From positions 1,143,501-1,207,500 of the forward strand of contig PHSP01000001.1 of NCBI GenBank assembly GCA_002862125.1: a stretch of 64,000 bases of DNA. The letters are read 5' to 3'. This DNA comes from Methylobacter sp. KS41 (GTDB lineage Bacteria > Pseudomonadota > Gammaproteobacteria > Methylococcales > Methylomonadaceae). The notes under the pieces were generated by a model. That model was not told where the DNA came from. It was given only the letters and a program-made list of their open reading frames with translations, and did not search any database. A program made the translations under genes and the position numbers. This document shows, piece after piece, positions 54,101 to 64,000 of this stretch; the first letter of the stretch is position 1; every line of letters starts with the position of its first letter.

Positions 54101-55340
54101 CCTGTTGTGTAATCAGCTGATTGTCGCCATCTAAAGTAACCTTCCCCAGATGCGTATCCGCTAAGACATTAAGCCGCCAGCCGCTGGTCATCTTGCCATT
54201 AATAGCGTCATTGACTGTATAACCTTTACCGTCAAAGTCCAGCCACAGTTTTCTGGTTATTGTAAGTTGATTGGGTTCTGGTTCGGGGTCGCCCCGGCGT
54301 ATCACTTTAAACACCATGGCCCGCCCCTGATTAATTTTATAAGCAGGCAGGTTTCTCCACTCTTCGGGTAAATTGGTTTGACTGGGATCAATGGCGCTCA
54401 GTTGTTCAATTTCAACGATGCGTAATTCCGGGTGCGCCTCAAATACCCATATTTCTGATTCCGGCCAGTCTTTTTCCGTTCCCGTGCTGGAGCTTGGGAA
54501 CGGGATCGTAGCTGGTTCCCTGGCGCTTCTGGCCAAAATTTCAATCTGCCAGCGGCCGGGACGGGCCTGCACGATTAATTGCCCATCCGGCTCCAGCCGT
54601 GCCGGTAACGGGCTTTGCAATTGTAATGGGATAAATCCGTCCGGCATTGGATAAGCCAGTTTAATCTCTCGTTGTTCGCCTGAAACATCCATCTCCAGAC
54701 GGGTTAAAATCTGCAAGGGCACCTCATCATTTATTTTTCGAAAGGCCTGAATTTCGAGATTGCTTTGAATATTTTCAGGTTTGCTTCGGCCGCTCTCACT
54801 TTCCTTTAACCAGAGTTGCCCGTCTTTGATAACCGGCGCGGGTATACCCGAGCCATTAATGGTCAGGCTAATCAATCCGGTATCCACGGGTATCGCCATG
54901 TTGTCCGGAATAACATCCCACAGAAACTCACCTTTGATTTGATAGCTTGCAAGATGATCCTGGCCTGCCGCCAGCTTGATTGACGGAATGCCGCTTCTAT
55001 CCATAACCAGCGCTGGCTTGCCATTAACTGTAACATTAAGCGGCCAATGCTTGTTATCGCCAGGCAAACTCACCCAACTATCTTTATAAACTTCCCAGCT
55101 TATCGAAAAAACGCCTTTTGTCTGGAATAAATCCAGCGTTAATAGCGTCGGCCAGCTACAGCGCTTTTGTTCATAGCTGTTGTACAGAAAGGGACAGGCA
55201 AGTTCCGGATTATCCTGCGCTACCCAGCCAATCCAGGGCTTAAGCGGTTCCGGCACTTGTTCAGGAGTTAAGGGTTTGGCTTGCGTTAATGAAGCAAAAA
55301 ATAATATGCAAAGAACCAATAACCAGAGTAACCGCTTCAT
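51198..55340 (-). CDS. Large inner-membrane-anchored periplasmic protein, function unknown
   Basis: A 1380-residue protein. MKRLLWLLVLCILFFASLTQ to AKPLTP is a signal peptide. The first ~480 residues are periplasmic, beta-rich and Trp/Pro-rich (CSWPTLLTLDLFQTKGVFSI). Membrane helices come at about 485-580 (WTLLDLFLVLITALATARLW) and ~700 (MLLNFLRVALVALLALVMFG). A second periplasmic beta-rich region follows, and three or four helices end the protein (MGPAVLFWGVLVVIFILSLG and beyond). The overall plan, sensor-like or scaffold-like with two extracytoplasmic halves, is clear, but I recognise no catalytic motif. Confidence 0.75.
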   Translation of the reverse strand: MKRLLWLLVLCILFFASLTQAKPLTPEQVPEPLKPWIGWVAQDNPELACPFLYNSYEQKRCSWPTLLTLDLFQTKGVFSISWEVYKDSWVSLPGDNKHWPLNVTVNGKPALVMDRSGIPSIKLAAGQDHLASYQIKGEFLWDVIPDNMAIPVDTGLISLTINGSGIPAPVIKDGQLWLKESESGRSKPENIQSNLEIQAFRKINDEVPLQILTRLEMDVSGEQREIKLAYPMPDGFIPLQLQSPLPARLEPDGQLIVQARPGRWQIEILARSAREPATIPFPSSSTGTEKDWPESEIWVFEAHPELRIVEIEQLSAIDPSQTNLPEEWRNLPAYKINQGRAMVFKVIRRGDPEPEPNQLTITRKLWLDFDGKGYTVNDAINGKMTSGWRLNVLADTHLGKVTLDGDNQLITQQAGTGKQGVEVRRGMVMLDADSLISGDIGTLSAVGWEQGFRAVRAELNLPPGWRLLAASGVDNVPDSWISRWTLLDLFLVLITALATARLWNRYWGALALATLITIWHEPGAPHYVWLNILAATALLGVLPQGRFYKLTRWYLNACWLALVVIAVPFMVSQVRMGIYPQLEYPWQTIQVAGRTDNQVNSMPAAMPMEAMDAAQQKLGGMAKRESGKAVYNRALPEQNALSAYYAGSSISLERIDPKAKVQTGPGLPQWQWNRIYLSWNGSVDSDQQLELWYLSPRMTMLLNFLRVALVALLALVMFGVADKFKPDFLSRLGIGNKASSFLPWFLLLPLLSIPSPKVYADFPSEALLNQLKSRLQEVEIPDCLPGCAQIEQMNIAITDKTIDIVLRIDAQESVTLPLPSEYNQWFPNQVLDNGEPAQALYRNNNTLWINLTKGVHKVILKGLTPLLSKFTLPLPLKPNRVTVEKSAWEVTGLHENGWPDDQLQFTRIQQAKEDKTNPLLEPGVLPPFVRVERLLALGLDWRVITQIIRISPADSAVVLTVPLLQGESVVSPGVHVIDHAVEVNMTARQTVMQWESTLEKSENIELIAPQTDQWIEVWKADVSPIWHIDPSGITMIHLNSEGRWLPEWRPWPSEKVTLQITRPQAVEGRTLTIDSSSLAIRPGQRVQDAELKISLRSSQGAQHTLTLPEKAVLQSVVIDGQIQPIRQQGRKLMLPVNPGKQDVLVSWQETKAISTATTTPTLDLGQDSVNTGLSIGLGQDRWVLFVMGPRMGPAVLFWGVLVVIFILSLGLGKIPLTPLKSRHWFLLLVGLSQIPMASAGIVIAWLMLLGWRAKQTAAGWRYFNALQIIIGGLTVLALGVLFAAVAQGLLSSPDMQITGNQSSAFLLNWYQDRSQAVLPAATVISVPLLVYRLLMLAWALWLAVSLLDWLKWGWSCFSSNGLWNKAAAREKPAVAGAEKQ

Positions 55341-55424
55341 ATTTCACTCCTGATGTTGCTTTATAGGGACATCCCAACGGCTGCCCCCCGTTTGATAGTG
55401 CGCAGGAGGAAAAAAACAGCGCTC

Positions 55425-56789
55425 CTATAATTCCTGCTGCAAGCGTTGATAAATGCCCCCGAAGCTGCCATTGCTCATTAGCACAAAATGTCCGCCTGAA
55501 GGCGCTTCGATTTTTAGTCTTGCAATGATGTCATCCAGGCTCTGACAGATTTCAATATTGTTGGCGTAGTTAAGCAGTTCGCTTAAATCCCAATCCAGAT
55601 TTTGCGGCTGGTAAATAAGCGCCAGATCGGCGTTGCCTAGCGATTTAGCCAGCGTTTCCATATGCACGCCCAAGCGCATGGTATTTGACCTGGGCTCTAC
55701 AATAGCGATGATACGCTCATTTCCCACCTGTTTACGCAAACCATCCAGCGTTGTTTCAATCGCCGTCGGGTGATGTGCAAAATCATCGTACAGGGTAACT
55801 CCGTTAATCCTGGCAATCACTTCCATGCGCCGTTTAACATTGATAAATTGACTCAAGGCGGCTATCGCATCCCTGGGCAGAGTGCCGACATGGTTTGCCG
55901 CAGCAATGGCGGAAAGGGCATTGTAAACATTATGCTCGCCTGTTAATGGCCAATCGACAATGCCTTGCTCATTATTTTCGAACAATACCGAGAACTGGCT
56001 CCCATCGGCTTTTAGCAGTCTGGCATTCCATTGCGCGTTGGCATTAATAGAGGTATTGGCAACGGGCGTCCAGCAGCCCATAGCCAGAACCTCATTGATA
56101 TTGGCGTCGCGCTCAGGACTGATGATTAGCCCTTCTCCTGGAATTGTTCTGACCAGATGATGGAATTGCCGTTTTATAGCATCCAGATCCGGAAAAATAT
56201 CGGCATGGTCGAACTCAAGGTTATTGAGTATGGCGGTACGAGGACGGTAGTGGACAAACTTTGAGCGCTTGTCAAAAAAAGCTGAATCATATTCATCGGC
56301 TTCAATCACAAAAAAGCCTGACTTATTTTCCGGCCCCCCTCCCAAGCGCGCCGAAATACCGAAGTTTAACGGAATTCCGCCGATTAAAAATCCCGGATTG
56401 AACCCCTGGCGCTCAAGTATCCAGCTCAACATGCTAGTTGTGGTAGTTTTACCGTGAGTTCCGGCAACACCCAGCACCCATTTGTCATACAACACGTGCT
56501 CCGCCAGCCATTGCGGTCCGGACACATAATTCAGACCTTTATTCAGAACCGCTTCAACTTCCGGATTACCGCGTGACAGAGCGTTGCCGATAATAACCAG
56601 GTCGGGGTCGTCATCCAGATTTTCAGCTCTATAGCCATCCATCAATTGAATTCCTTGTTCTTGCAGTTGCGTGCTCATGGGCGGATAAACATTTTGATCT
56701 GAACCACTCACCTGATAACCTAACTGCCTTGCGATCACTGCAAGTCCGCCCATGAATGTTCCGCAAATACCTAAGATGTGAATATGCAA
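55425..56789 (-). CDS. mpl: UDP-MurNAc:L-Ala-gamma-D-Glu-mDAP ligase
   Basis: A 454-residue Mur ligase used in peptidoglycan recycling: it joins recovered tripeptide to UDP-MurNAc. MHIHILGICGTFMGGLAVIA is the UDP-binding Rossmann start, GVAGTHGKTTTTSMLSWILE the ATP P-loop, FVIEADEYDSAFFDKRSKF the Mg-binding part and YDDFAHHPTAIETTLDGLRK the C-terminal ligase motif. Length and motifs match Mpl rather than MurC, given the IEADEYDSAFFDKRSKF signature. Confidence 0.95.
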   Translation of the reverse strand: MHIHILGICGTFMGGLAVIARQLGYQVSGSDQNVYPPMSTQLQEQGIQLMDGYRAENLDDDPDLVIIGNALSRGNPEVEAVLNKGLNYVSGPQWLAEHVLYDKWVLGVAGTHGKTTTTSMLSWILERQGFNPGFLIGGIPLNFGISARLGGGPENKSGFFVIEADEYDSAFFDKRSKFVHYRPRTAILNNLEFDHADIFPDLDAIKRQFHHLVRTIPGEGLIISPERDANINEVLAMGCWTPVANTSINANAQWNARLLKADGSQFSVLFENNEQGIVDWPLTGEHNVYNALSAIAAANHVGTLPRDAIAALSQFINVKRRMEVIARINGVTLYDDFAHHPTAIETTLDGLRKQVGNERIIAIVEPRSNTMRLGVHMETLAKSLGNADLALIYQPQNLDWDLSELLNYANNIEICQSLDDIIARLKIEAPSGGHFVLMSNGSFGGIYQRLQQEL

Positions 56790-56918
56790 TGCCGTGTCCT
56801 AAATGATTATGTAAGAGAATGATTTATAATTGTTTGTTTATCAATATAAAATAGTTGCTTGCGTTTAATGATAAGTTGCGATGAAATAATCAACAAATAT
56901 TCCATATATGATCTAATA

Positions 56919-57296
56919 ATGCCCGAAAAAAACAAAATATTAATTGAAGCAAGCCCCTATTTCATAGCCGAGCAATCGGCTCCGGAAAAGGATCGTTATG
57001 TGTTCGCCTACACCATCACCATCACTAATGAAGGGACTGTACCGGCACAGCTGTTAAAGCGTCATTGGGTGATTACCGACTCCAATGGCAAAACTCAGGA
57101 AGTCAGAGGCTCCGGCGTTGTTGGCGAACAGCCCTATCTCAAACCTGGAGAAATGTTTCGCTACACCAGCGGGGCGGTGCTTGAAACGCCTGTTGGCACA
57201 ATGCAGGGGCGATATACGATGCAATCGGATGAAGGCGAAAATTTTAATGCCGAAATCCCCCAATTTACTTTATCCATTCCAAGAACACTGCATTAG
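56919..57296 (+). CDS. apaG: ApaG protein
   Basis: About 125 residues from ATG 56919 (MPEKNKILIEASPYFIAEQS), which matches family N-termini; an earlier in-frame ATG at 56859 adds 20 unconserved residues. YVFAYTITITNEGTVPAQLL, KRHWVITDSNGKTQEVRGSG and VVGEQPYLKPGEMFRYTSGA are the hallmark fibronectin-III-like segments. The role is linked to Co/Mg tolerance and diadenosine tetraphosphate metabolism, but the molecular function is unsettled. It sits 4 bases before apaH, the conserved gene order. Confidence 0.94.
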   Translation: MPEKNKILIEASPYFIAEQSAPEKDRYVFAYTITITNEGTVPAQLLKRHWVITDSNGKTQEVRGSGVVGEQPYLKPGEMFRYTSGAVLETPVGTMQGRYTMQSDEGENFNAEIPQFTLSIPRTLH

Positions 57297-57300
57297 TTAA

Positions 57301-58185
57301 ATGTCTATTTACGCTATTGGCGACATACAAGGCTGCTTTGATGATTTATTAAGACTCCTTGACGCCATCTCTTTTAATGAAAATGCCGATCAGCTGTGGT
57401 TTGCAGGTGATCTGGTTAATCGTGGGCCCAAATCACTGGAAACCCTGCGATTTGTTAAATCGCTCGGCAACTCCGCCTGCACAGTGCTTGGCAACCATGA
57501 CATGCACTTGCTCGCGGCATCGTGTTTACCAAAAATAGCCGACAAAAAAAACACGCTCAGTAAAGTGCTTGAAGCGCCCGATCGCGATGAACTGATTGAT
57601 TGGCTAAGACATCGTCCTCTGTTTCATTATAACAATGATTTCTGTTTGCTTCATGCCGGCTTGCCGCCTCAATGGGATTTTAAAAAAACCCAAAAAATGG
57701 CGCTCATAGCGGAACAGACCCTGAAGGGTCCTGATTATCAGGTGTTTTTAAAACAAATGTACGGCAATAAGCCCAATATTTGGTCAAACAGCTTAAAAGG
57801 AATACCAAGATTACGTTTTATCATTAACTGTTTTACACGAATGCGTTATTGTGATGCTAATGGCCGCCTTGACTTTGCCAACAGTGGACCTATTGGTTCT
57901 CAGCCCAAAAATCTGATGCCCTGGTTTGAGGTTCCAAAGCGTAAAAATGCGGATATGCGCGTTATCTTCGGACACTGGTCTACTCTGGGCTATTATGAGG
58001 GGCCAAATTGTTACGCCATTGATACCGGTTGTTTATGGGGCGGGCAGCTGACAGCATTAAAGCTGGGCGAACAGATGCAACGAATCAGCATCGATTGTCC
58101 TTGCGCTAAAAAACCGACTAAAAACGATTATGTTTCCGTAAGGCCTGAACTCAATAAAGAACTGCTTGAATTGTCCGATATTTGA
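57301..58185 (+). CDS. apaH: Symmetrical diadenosine tetraphosphate hydrolase
   Basis: A 294-residue phosphodiesterase that splits Ap4A into two ADP. Metal-binding blocks of the calcineurin-like fold are clear: GDIQGCFDDLLRLLD, FAGDLVNRGPKSLETLR, VLGNHDMHLLA and FGHWSTLGYYEGPNCYAIDT. DTGCLWGGQLTALKLGEQ is the ApaH-specific end. ApaH removes the stress nucleotide Ap4A and decaps Np4-capped RNAs. It probably forms an operon with apaG. Confidence 0.95.
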   Translation: MSIYAIGDIQGCFDDLLRLLDAISFNENADQLWFAGDLVNRGPKSLETLRFVKSLGNSACTVLGNHDMHLLAASCLPKIADKKNTLSKVLEAPDRDELIDWLRHRPLFHYNNDFCLLHAGLPPQWDFKKTQKMALIAEQTLKGPDYQVFLKQMYGNKPNIWSNSLKGIPRLRFIINCFTRMRYCDANGRLDFANSGPIGSQPKNLMPWFEVPKRKNADMRVIFGHWSTLGYYEGPNCYAIDTGCLWGGQLTALKLGEQMQRISIDCPCAKKPTKNDYVSVRPELNKELLELSDI

Positions 58186-58280
58186 TATCGTCTTGCCAAT
58201 AATTGCAAACAGTCAAATGCGTATTTTGAAACAAGATAAGGGCTGGCAAAGCTCGCGCCGAGTAAACCGCTCCATCGGGT

Positions 58281-59089
58281 TCATTTCTGTTTCAGTTCTT
58301 CATAACTTGAATAACTGATTGAATTCTTGCCATTATTCTTTACCGAATACATCAATTCGTCGGCCCGTTTTATCAGCTCATTGACAGTTTGCGGCATATC
58401 ATTGCATGTCAGCACGCCGATGGAAAATGTGACGGGCCATTTATTCCTTTACATTTCCTCCAAAAGGCTAATTTGAATTTTTGAGATCAATAATTGGGCT
58501 CCGGCCTGATCTATGTCTGGCAATATAAGGATAAACTCATCTCCTCCCAGGCGCGCGACGAAATCGGTTTTTCTCAACAAACACTTGATTTTCCGGACTA
58601 CTGTGCATAGAACATCATCGCCCGCATTATGGCCAAAGTTATCATTGACGGTTTTGAAGTTATCGAGATCAATATAAGATACCGTTTACTTCTTTGAAAT
58701 CTGTCAATCTCCATTCTTAGCAGCTGATAGAAAAAACTCGTAGTGACAGCACCGGTCAAATTATCAGTTCTGGCTAATTCCTTTTCATGCTCATAGGATT
58801 TTTTCAAAGTAGACATAAGTAATGTGACAATAAGAAAGAAGCCGAATCTTATACTTGTGTCCCAGCAAATAATCGCGGAATTCGAATAGTAACGCCCTGA
58901 CATTAGATCAGCTGTAAACCACATCAATGCACAGAAAATAGAGATCGCAATCCCGCTTCTTCGTCCTACAATCCAGGTCACGATAGCTATAGGAAGTAAA
59001 TAAAACAGGGACAGTGATAGCTCATACCCTGTCATTAAGTCTAGGAGCCTATCGGGTGGATTTATAAAGGCATATATTGATAAAAACAC
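58281..59089 (-). pseudogene. Diguanylate cyclase, broken by a frameshift and an in-frame stop
   Basis: The N-terminus is a membrane domain of four or five helices (MFLSIYAFINPPDRLLDLMT onward), followed by the GGDEF start TDNLTGAVTTSFFYQLLRME. The frame is then lost near 58680 and resumes as YIDLDNFKTVNDNFGHNAGD, ARLGGDEFILILPDIDQAGA. A second lesion is a TAA at 58449-58451, after which homology runs on in the same frame (WPVTFSIGVLTCNDM, ADELMYSVKNNGKNSISY) to a TGA at 58281. The GGDEF active-site motif is intact in sequence, but the protein cannot be made whole. It stands beside the recombinase element. Confidence 0.85.
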
Positions 59090-59131
59090 ACGTCTAAGTG
59101 TTGGAATTCTTCATGAAAACACATAGTTTAA

Positions 59132-59845
59132 AACTCAAAGCGGAATTTTGCGACCGATCCGCGCACGCAAATTCCGCACACCGGGTTGTTGCCCTACCGC
59201 GCAAGGCGTGCAGAACCCTATATTTACAACGACGATGAAATCAACCAGTTGCTTCAGGCCGCCGGCCAATTGTGCTCGCCCACGGGACTGCGTGCCTACA
59301 CTTACCTAACTGCCTTGGGTTTGCTTGCGGTTACCGGTATGAGAATCAGTGAGCTGGTCGCACTCGATAACGACGATGTCGACCTTGCCTATGGCCAGCT
59401 AACGATCCGCGACGCCAAGTTTGGTAAATCGCGCTGGCTGCCGTTGCATTCCAGCACCCAGCAGGCACTTCAGCGGTATGTACAAAGGCGTGATCAGCAA
59501 TACCCCATCCCATACAGTTCCGGCTTTTTCGTCTCCGAGCAAGTCACGCGGTTGACTTCTTGTAGGGTACGGGCCACCTTTGTCCAGCTCTCACGCCAGA
59601 TCGGCCTGCGAGGACCCACAGACAGCCATGGACCTCGGCTGCACGATTTTCGGCACCGCTTTGCGGTTCAGACGCTGTTACGCTGGTATCAGGAAGGCGC
59701 CGACGTGGAGCAACATCTCCCTGAGCTTTCAACCTATCTGGGGCATGTGAAAGTCAGCGATACCTATTGGTATCTCTCGGCTACGCCGGAACTGCTGCAA
59801 TTGGCCCTGCAACGCTCGGAACAAGGAGACACTCATGGCCGCTAA
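59132..59845 (+). pseudogene. RitB-like tyrosine recombinase, 5'-truncated
   Basis: An open frame of about 238 codons from the upstream stop, with no proper start (TTG 59186 is possible). It reads DPRTQIPHTGLLPYRARRAE, then the catalytic domain: GMRISELVALDNDDVDL (Arg), HDFRHRFAVQTLL (His-X2-Arg), LGHVKVSDTYWY (His and Tyr). The N-terminal core-binding domain is missing. The last codons overlap the next recombinase gene by 11 bases. Adjacent, overlapping tyrosine recombinases are the mark of RIT (recombinase-in-trio) elements, of which this would be the second gene, with the left part deleted. Confidence 0.75.
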
Positions 59846-60841
59846 CATCACCTTTCCCGCGCTTCTGCAAGCATTCTTTACTGATCGGCTGTTGCAGCAA
59901 AAACAAGTTAGCCCGCACACTATCGCGAGTTATCGTGATACCTTCTGTCTACTGTTGCGTTATGCTCAGCAACGGTTACACAAAACGCCGGCAAAGCTAA
60001 CATTGGCTGAGTTGAATGCTCCCTTGATCATTGGGTTTCTTGATTATTTGCAGCAGGAGCGAGGCACCAGTGCGCGCAGCCGCAATGTCCGGCTGGCGGC
60101 GATCCACTCTTTTTTCCAGTATGCGGCACTTCAGGCACCCAACCACAGCGGCTTGATCGAGCAGGTGTTAGCCATTCCCAGTATGCGCTATGCGCGTAAT
60201 CCCATCGAGTTTCTGACTCATGTCGAGATCGAGGCGCTGCTGGCCGCGACTGATCAAGATACTTGGATCGGGCGACGGGACAGGACCTTATTGTTATTAG
60301 CACTACAAACTGGGCTACGGGTGTCCGAGTTGATTGACCTACGCTGGCAAGCTATCGTTTTGGGCACCGGTGCCCATGTGCGCTGTCAGGGTAAAGGGCG
60401 CAAAACGCGCTGCACTCCACTTCGCAAAGATACTGTCGCCGCATTAAAGGCATGGCAGCAAGAGCAACAGGGTCGTCTGGAAGCGCTGGTGTTCCCCAAT
60501 GCGTGGGGTCAGCCCTTGAGTCGCGACGGAGCGACGGAGTCGCCTATCTCTTGGCCAAGTATGTTGCAATGGCCTGCCAACACTGCCCTTCGCTGCAGCA
60601 TAAACGGGTAACTCCGCATGTCCTACGCCATTCCGCCGCCATGGAGCTCCTGAAAATTGGTGTCGATTGTGCAGTCATCGCCTTGTGGCTGGGTCATGAA
60701 TCAATGGACACCACCCAGATCTACCTGCATGCCAGTCTTGAACTCAAAGAGCGGGCGCTTGAGAAAACGACACCCATAAATGGGCATCCAGGTCGCTACC
60801 GGCCCGATGACGAGTTGATGGCCTTCCTCAAGGGACTCTAA
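59835..60841 (+). pseudogene. RitC-like tyrosine recombinase interrupted by an 8-base duplication
   Basis: Starting MAANITFPALLQAFFTDRLL, this gene has a SAM-like N-terminal domain and a catalytic domain with TGLRVSELIDLRW, TPHVLRHSAAMEL and LWLGHESMDTTQIYLHAS. An 8-base tandem duplication (GCGACGGA twice, 60523-60538) shifts the frame after SRDG. With one copy the frame continues VAYLLAKYVAMACQHCPSLQ to the stop. The intact product would be about 332 residues, typical of RitC. As written it is non-functional. It follows the RitB-like gene with overlapping ends. Confidence 0.82.
60523..60538 (+). repeat. 8-base tandem duplication (GCGACGGA x2)
   Basis: Two adjacent identical 8-base units lie within the recombinase gene; removal of one restores the reading frame. 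Replication slippage or a past insertion footprint are the likely origins. Confidence 0.85.
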
Positions 60842-60909
60842 ATAATGCCGACAAAATATCCCATAAGCCCAGAGATTCTCCTTATTATAGACAGCTACTC
60901 GACATTATT
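60841..60909. repeat. Inverted repeat at the recombinase 3' end
   Basis: AATAATGCCGA (60841-60851) and TCGACATTATT (60899-60909) are inverted copies with one mismatch. They directly follow the recombinase stop and may be the right-end structure or terminator of the element. Confidence 0.5.
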
Positions 60910-61195
60910 CGGTACTCCGGATTATGTCTCAGTGCGACTGGGCTACCGAATGCATTAAGGGTCGCGTAATCTTGTCGCTTTTTGGTCAGGAGGCCAAAAA
61001 TTACATTCGAAAAATAGCGGCTCCCCCGAAAAAACGTCCCAAAGATTAACCTTTATTCTTAATCTGTGAATATGTGGCAAATGTCAGAAGAGGAATTTCT
61101 TGTAATCCACCTATTAGTGAAATAGCTCGAACTTGAGAATGCAGGTGGGATCGTCTACTATTATGGAAATTAATATTTCTCAAAGAGGATTCGCC
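60910..61195. other. Short gene-free stretch
   Basis: Nothing recognised apart from the promoter and ribosome binding region of the small zinc-ribbon gene (AAAGAGGA near 61182). Confidence 0.35.
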
Positions 61196-61288
61196 ATGAT
61201 TTGCCCACATTGCAGACAAATTAACCCAAACGGCAAGTTTTATTGTGTTAGGTGTAATCACAGACTATCTAATATTCGCAAGGGATAG
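61196..61288 (+). CDS. 30-residue zinc-ribbon microprotein
   Basis: The frame reads MICPHCRQINPNGKFYCVRC and ends NHRLSNIRKG. Two CxxC pairs (CPHC and CVRC) are spaced as in a minimal rubredoxin-like zinc ribbon. AGAGGA sits 7 bases upstream of the ATG, which supports translation. It is isolated between the recombinase element and the rRNA operon. Function is unknown. Confidence 0.55.
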   Translation: MICPHCRQINPNGKFYCVRCNHRLSNIRKG

Positions 61289-61395
61289 CTTTGCGGCGTT
61301 TTTATGACCCTATCTGGTTATATAGACTGGATGAACCAACATTCTTATGCGCTACGAAAAGCCGGTATATTTTTACGCATTTCAAATAACCGGGC

Positions 61396-61428
61396 AAAAA
61401 AAAACCCAGGGCAAGAGTCCTGGGTTTT
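61396..61428 (-). terminator. Terminator of the rRNA operon
   Basis: On the minus strand AAAACCCAGGA and CCTGGGTTTT pair around CTCTTGC, followed by a run of T. It lies about 10 bases after the 5S end. Confidence 0.85.
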
Positions 61429-61437
61429 GTATTAAGC

Positions 61438-61554
61438 GCTTGGCAATTCCCTACTTTCGCATGGCAAACTGCCACACTATCATCGGCGCTAAGCGGTTTC
61501 ACTTCCGAGTTCGGGATGGGGTCGGGTGGTTCACGCTCGCTATGGTCACCAAGC
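61438..61554 (-). rRNA. rrf: 5S ribosomal RNA
   Basis: The minus strand begins GCTTGGTGACCATAGCG and includes CCCGACCCCATCCCGAACTC, GGAAGTGAAAC and GCGCCGATGATAGTG, then ends with GCCAAGC, pairing with the start. These are the conserved 5S helices and loops, and the length is normal. Confidence 0.95.
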
Positions 61555-61854
61555 AAACTGGTGTGAAGAAGTTGGATTCGGAAAGGCTTGGCGAGATAAA
61601 AGACCCTGTCTTTGCCGCCATTTGGCTTTCGCTTGGCTTTTCCATTCCGGACTACTTCAAAACTCTTTCTTCAGGCTTCGGTTAGGATGAGCTTGCGCCT
61701 TTATCCTGTTCCTCGACCTGTTTTATGGAAATCTGTAACGTCTCGCTTTTGTCTGTTCTCTCGCAGTCAGCGTTGTCTGCTCAGGCTGTAGTTAGGCGCT
61801 TTTTTTCGCCTTCCCGTTTTCGCCTGTCTTTACTCAAACTCATTGGGTGTTATA
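61555..61854 (-). other. 23S-5S internal spacer
   Basis: Spacer of the rRNA transcript. No tRNA cloverleaf was found. Confidence 0.7.

Positions 61855-64000
<2,146 letters not shown>

Overview
The window looks like chromosome of a gammaproteobacterium, most plausibly a methanotroph-type member of the Methylococcales. The evidence is the gene set: ApaG-ApaH, Mpl, ecotin, PepN, a PEP-CTERM-type surface protein, an EpsB/WcaJ-type sugar transferase and Gmd. The family-level placement is an inference. No methane oxidation gene is present to prove it.

Region 1 (1-17.5 kb, all minus strand) is a surface-glycan locus. The reading chain runs from wzm (14870) down to a terminator near 3660. It contains wzm, an MNT-HEPN pair, wzt, two methyltransferases, three GT2 and two GT4 glycosyltransferases, and a decayed duplicate of a GT2 gene. 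wzm/wzt with a C-terminal Wzt sugar-binding domain point to ABC-transporter-dependent export of an O-antigen-like polymer. Beyond the terminator lie two further MNT/HEPN genes with homopolymer frameshifts, then remnants of RfbH, transketolase and Rmd, another GT4 gene and the start of a Wzx-type flippase. Upstream of wzm sit a canonical HepT/MntA pair and gmd. The most unusual feature is the repeated occurrence of nucleotidyltransferase (MNT) and HEPN toxin-antitoxin genes in this locus: four MNT and three HEPN genes in 14 kb. One pair is translationally coupled inside the transporter operon.

Region 2 (17.9-32 kb) is a second envelope and exopolysaccharide block: a polyprenyl-phosphate sugar transferase, a periplasmic trypsin-like protease, a large VanZ/O-antigen-ligase fusion, a secreted repeat protein, an MJ1255-type glycosyltransferase with a PAP2 phosphatase, a TVP38/DedA protein, an exosortase-type asparagine synthase and an ArnT-like GT39.

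Region 3 (32-58 kb) is mostly housekeeping: PepN, DUF423, MoaB, a Deg protease, a LeuB-type dehydrogenase, ecotin, Mpl, ApaG and ApaH. It also holds a six-gene operon (NhaD antiporter, outer membrane porin, ApbE, a 16-residue leader peptide, and a shortened KdpD-like kinase with its KdpE-like regulator), a permuted papain-like candidate protein, a PEP-CTERM protein and a 1380-residue membrane protein. A 3' tRNA fragment near 44.4 kb and a long palindrome near 50.5 kb mark accessory spots.

Region 4 (58-64 kb) holds a broken diguanylate cyclase, a truncated tandem tyrosine recombinase (RIT-like) element and the 3' end of a ribosomal RNA operon on the minus strand (23S partial, 5S, terminator).
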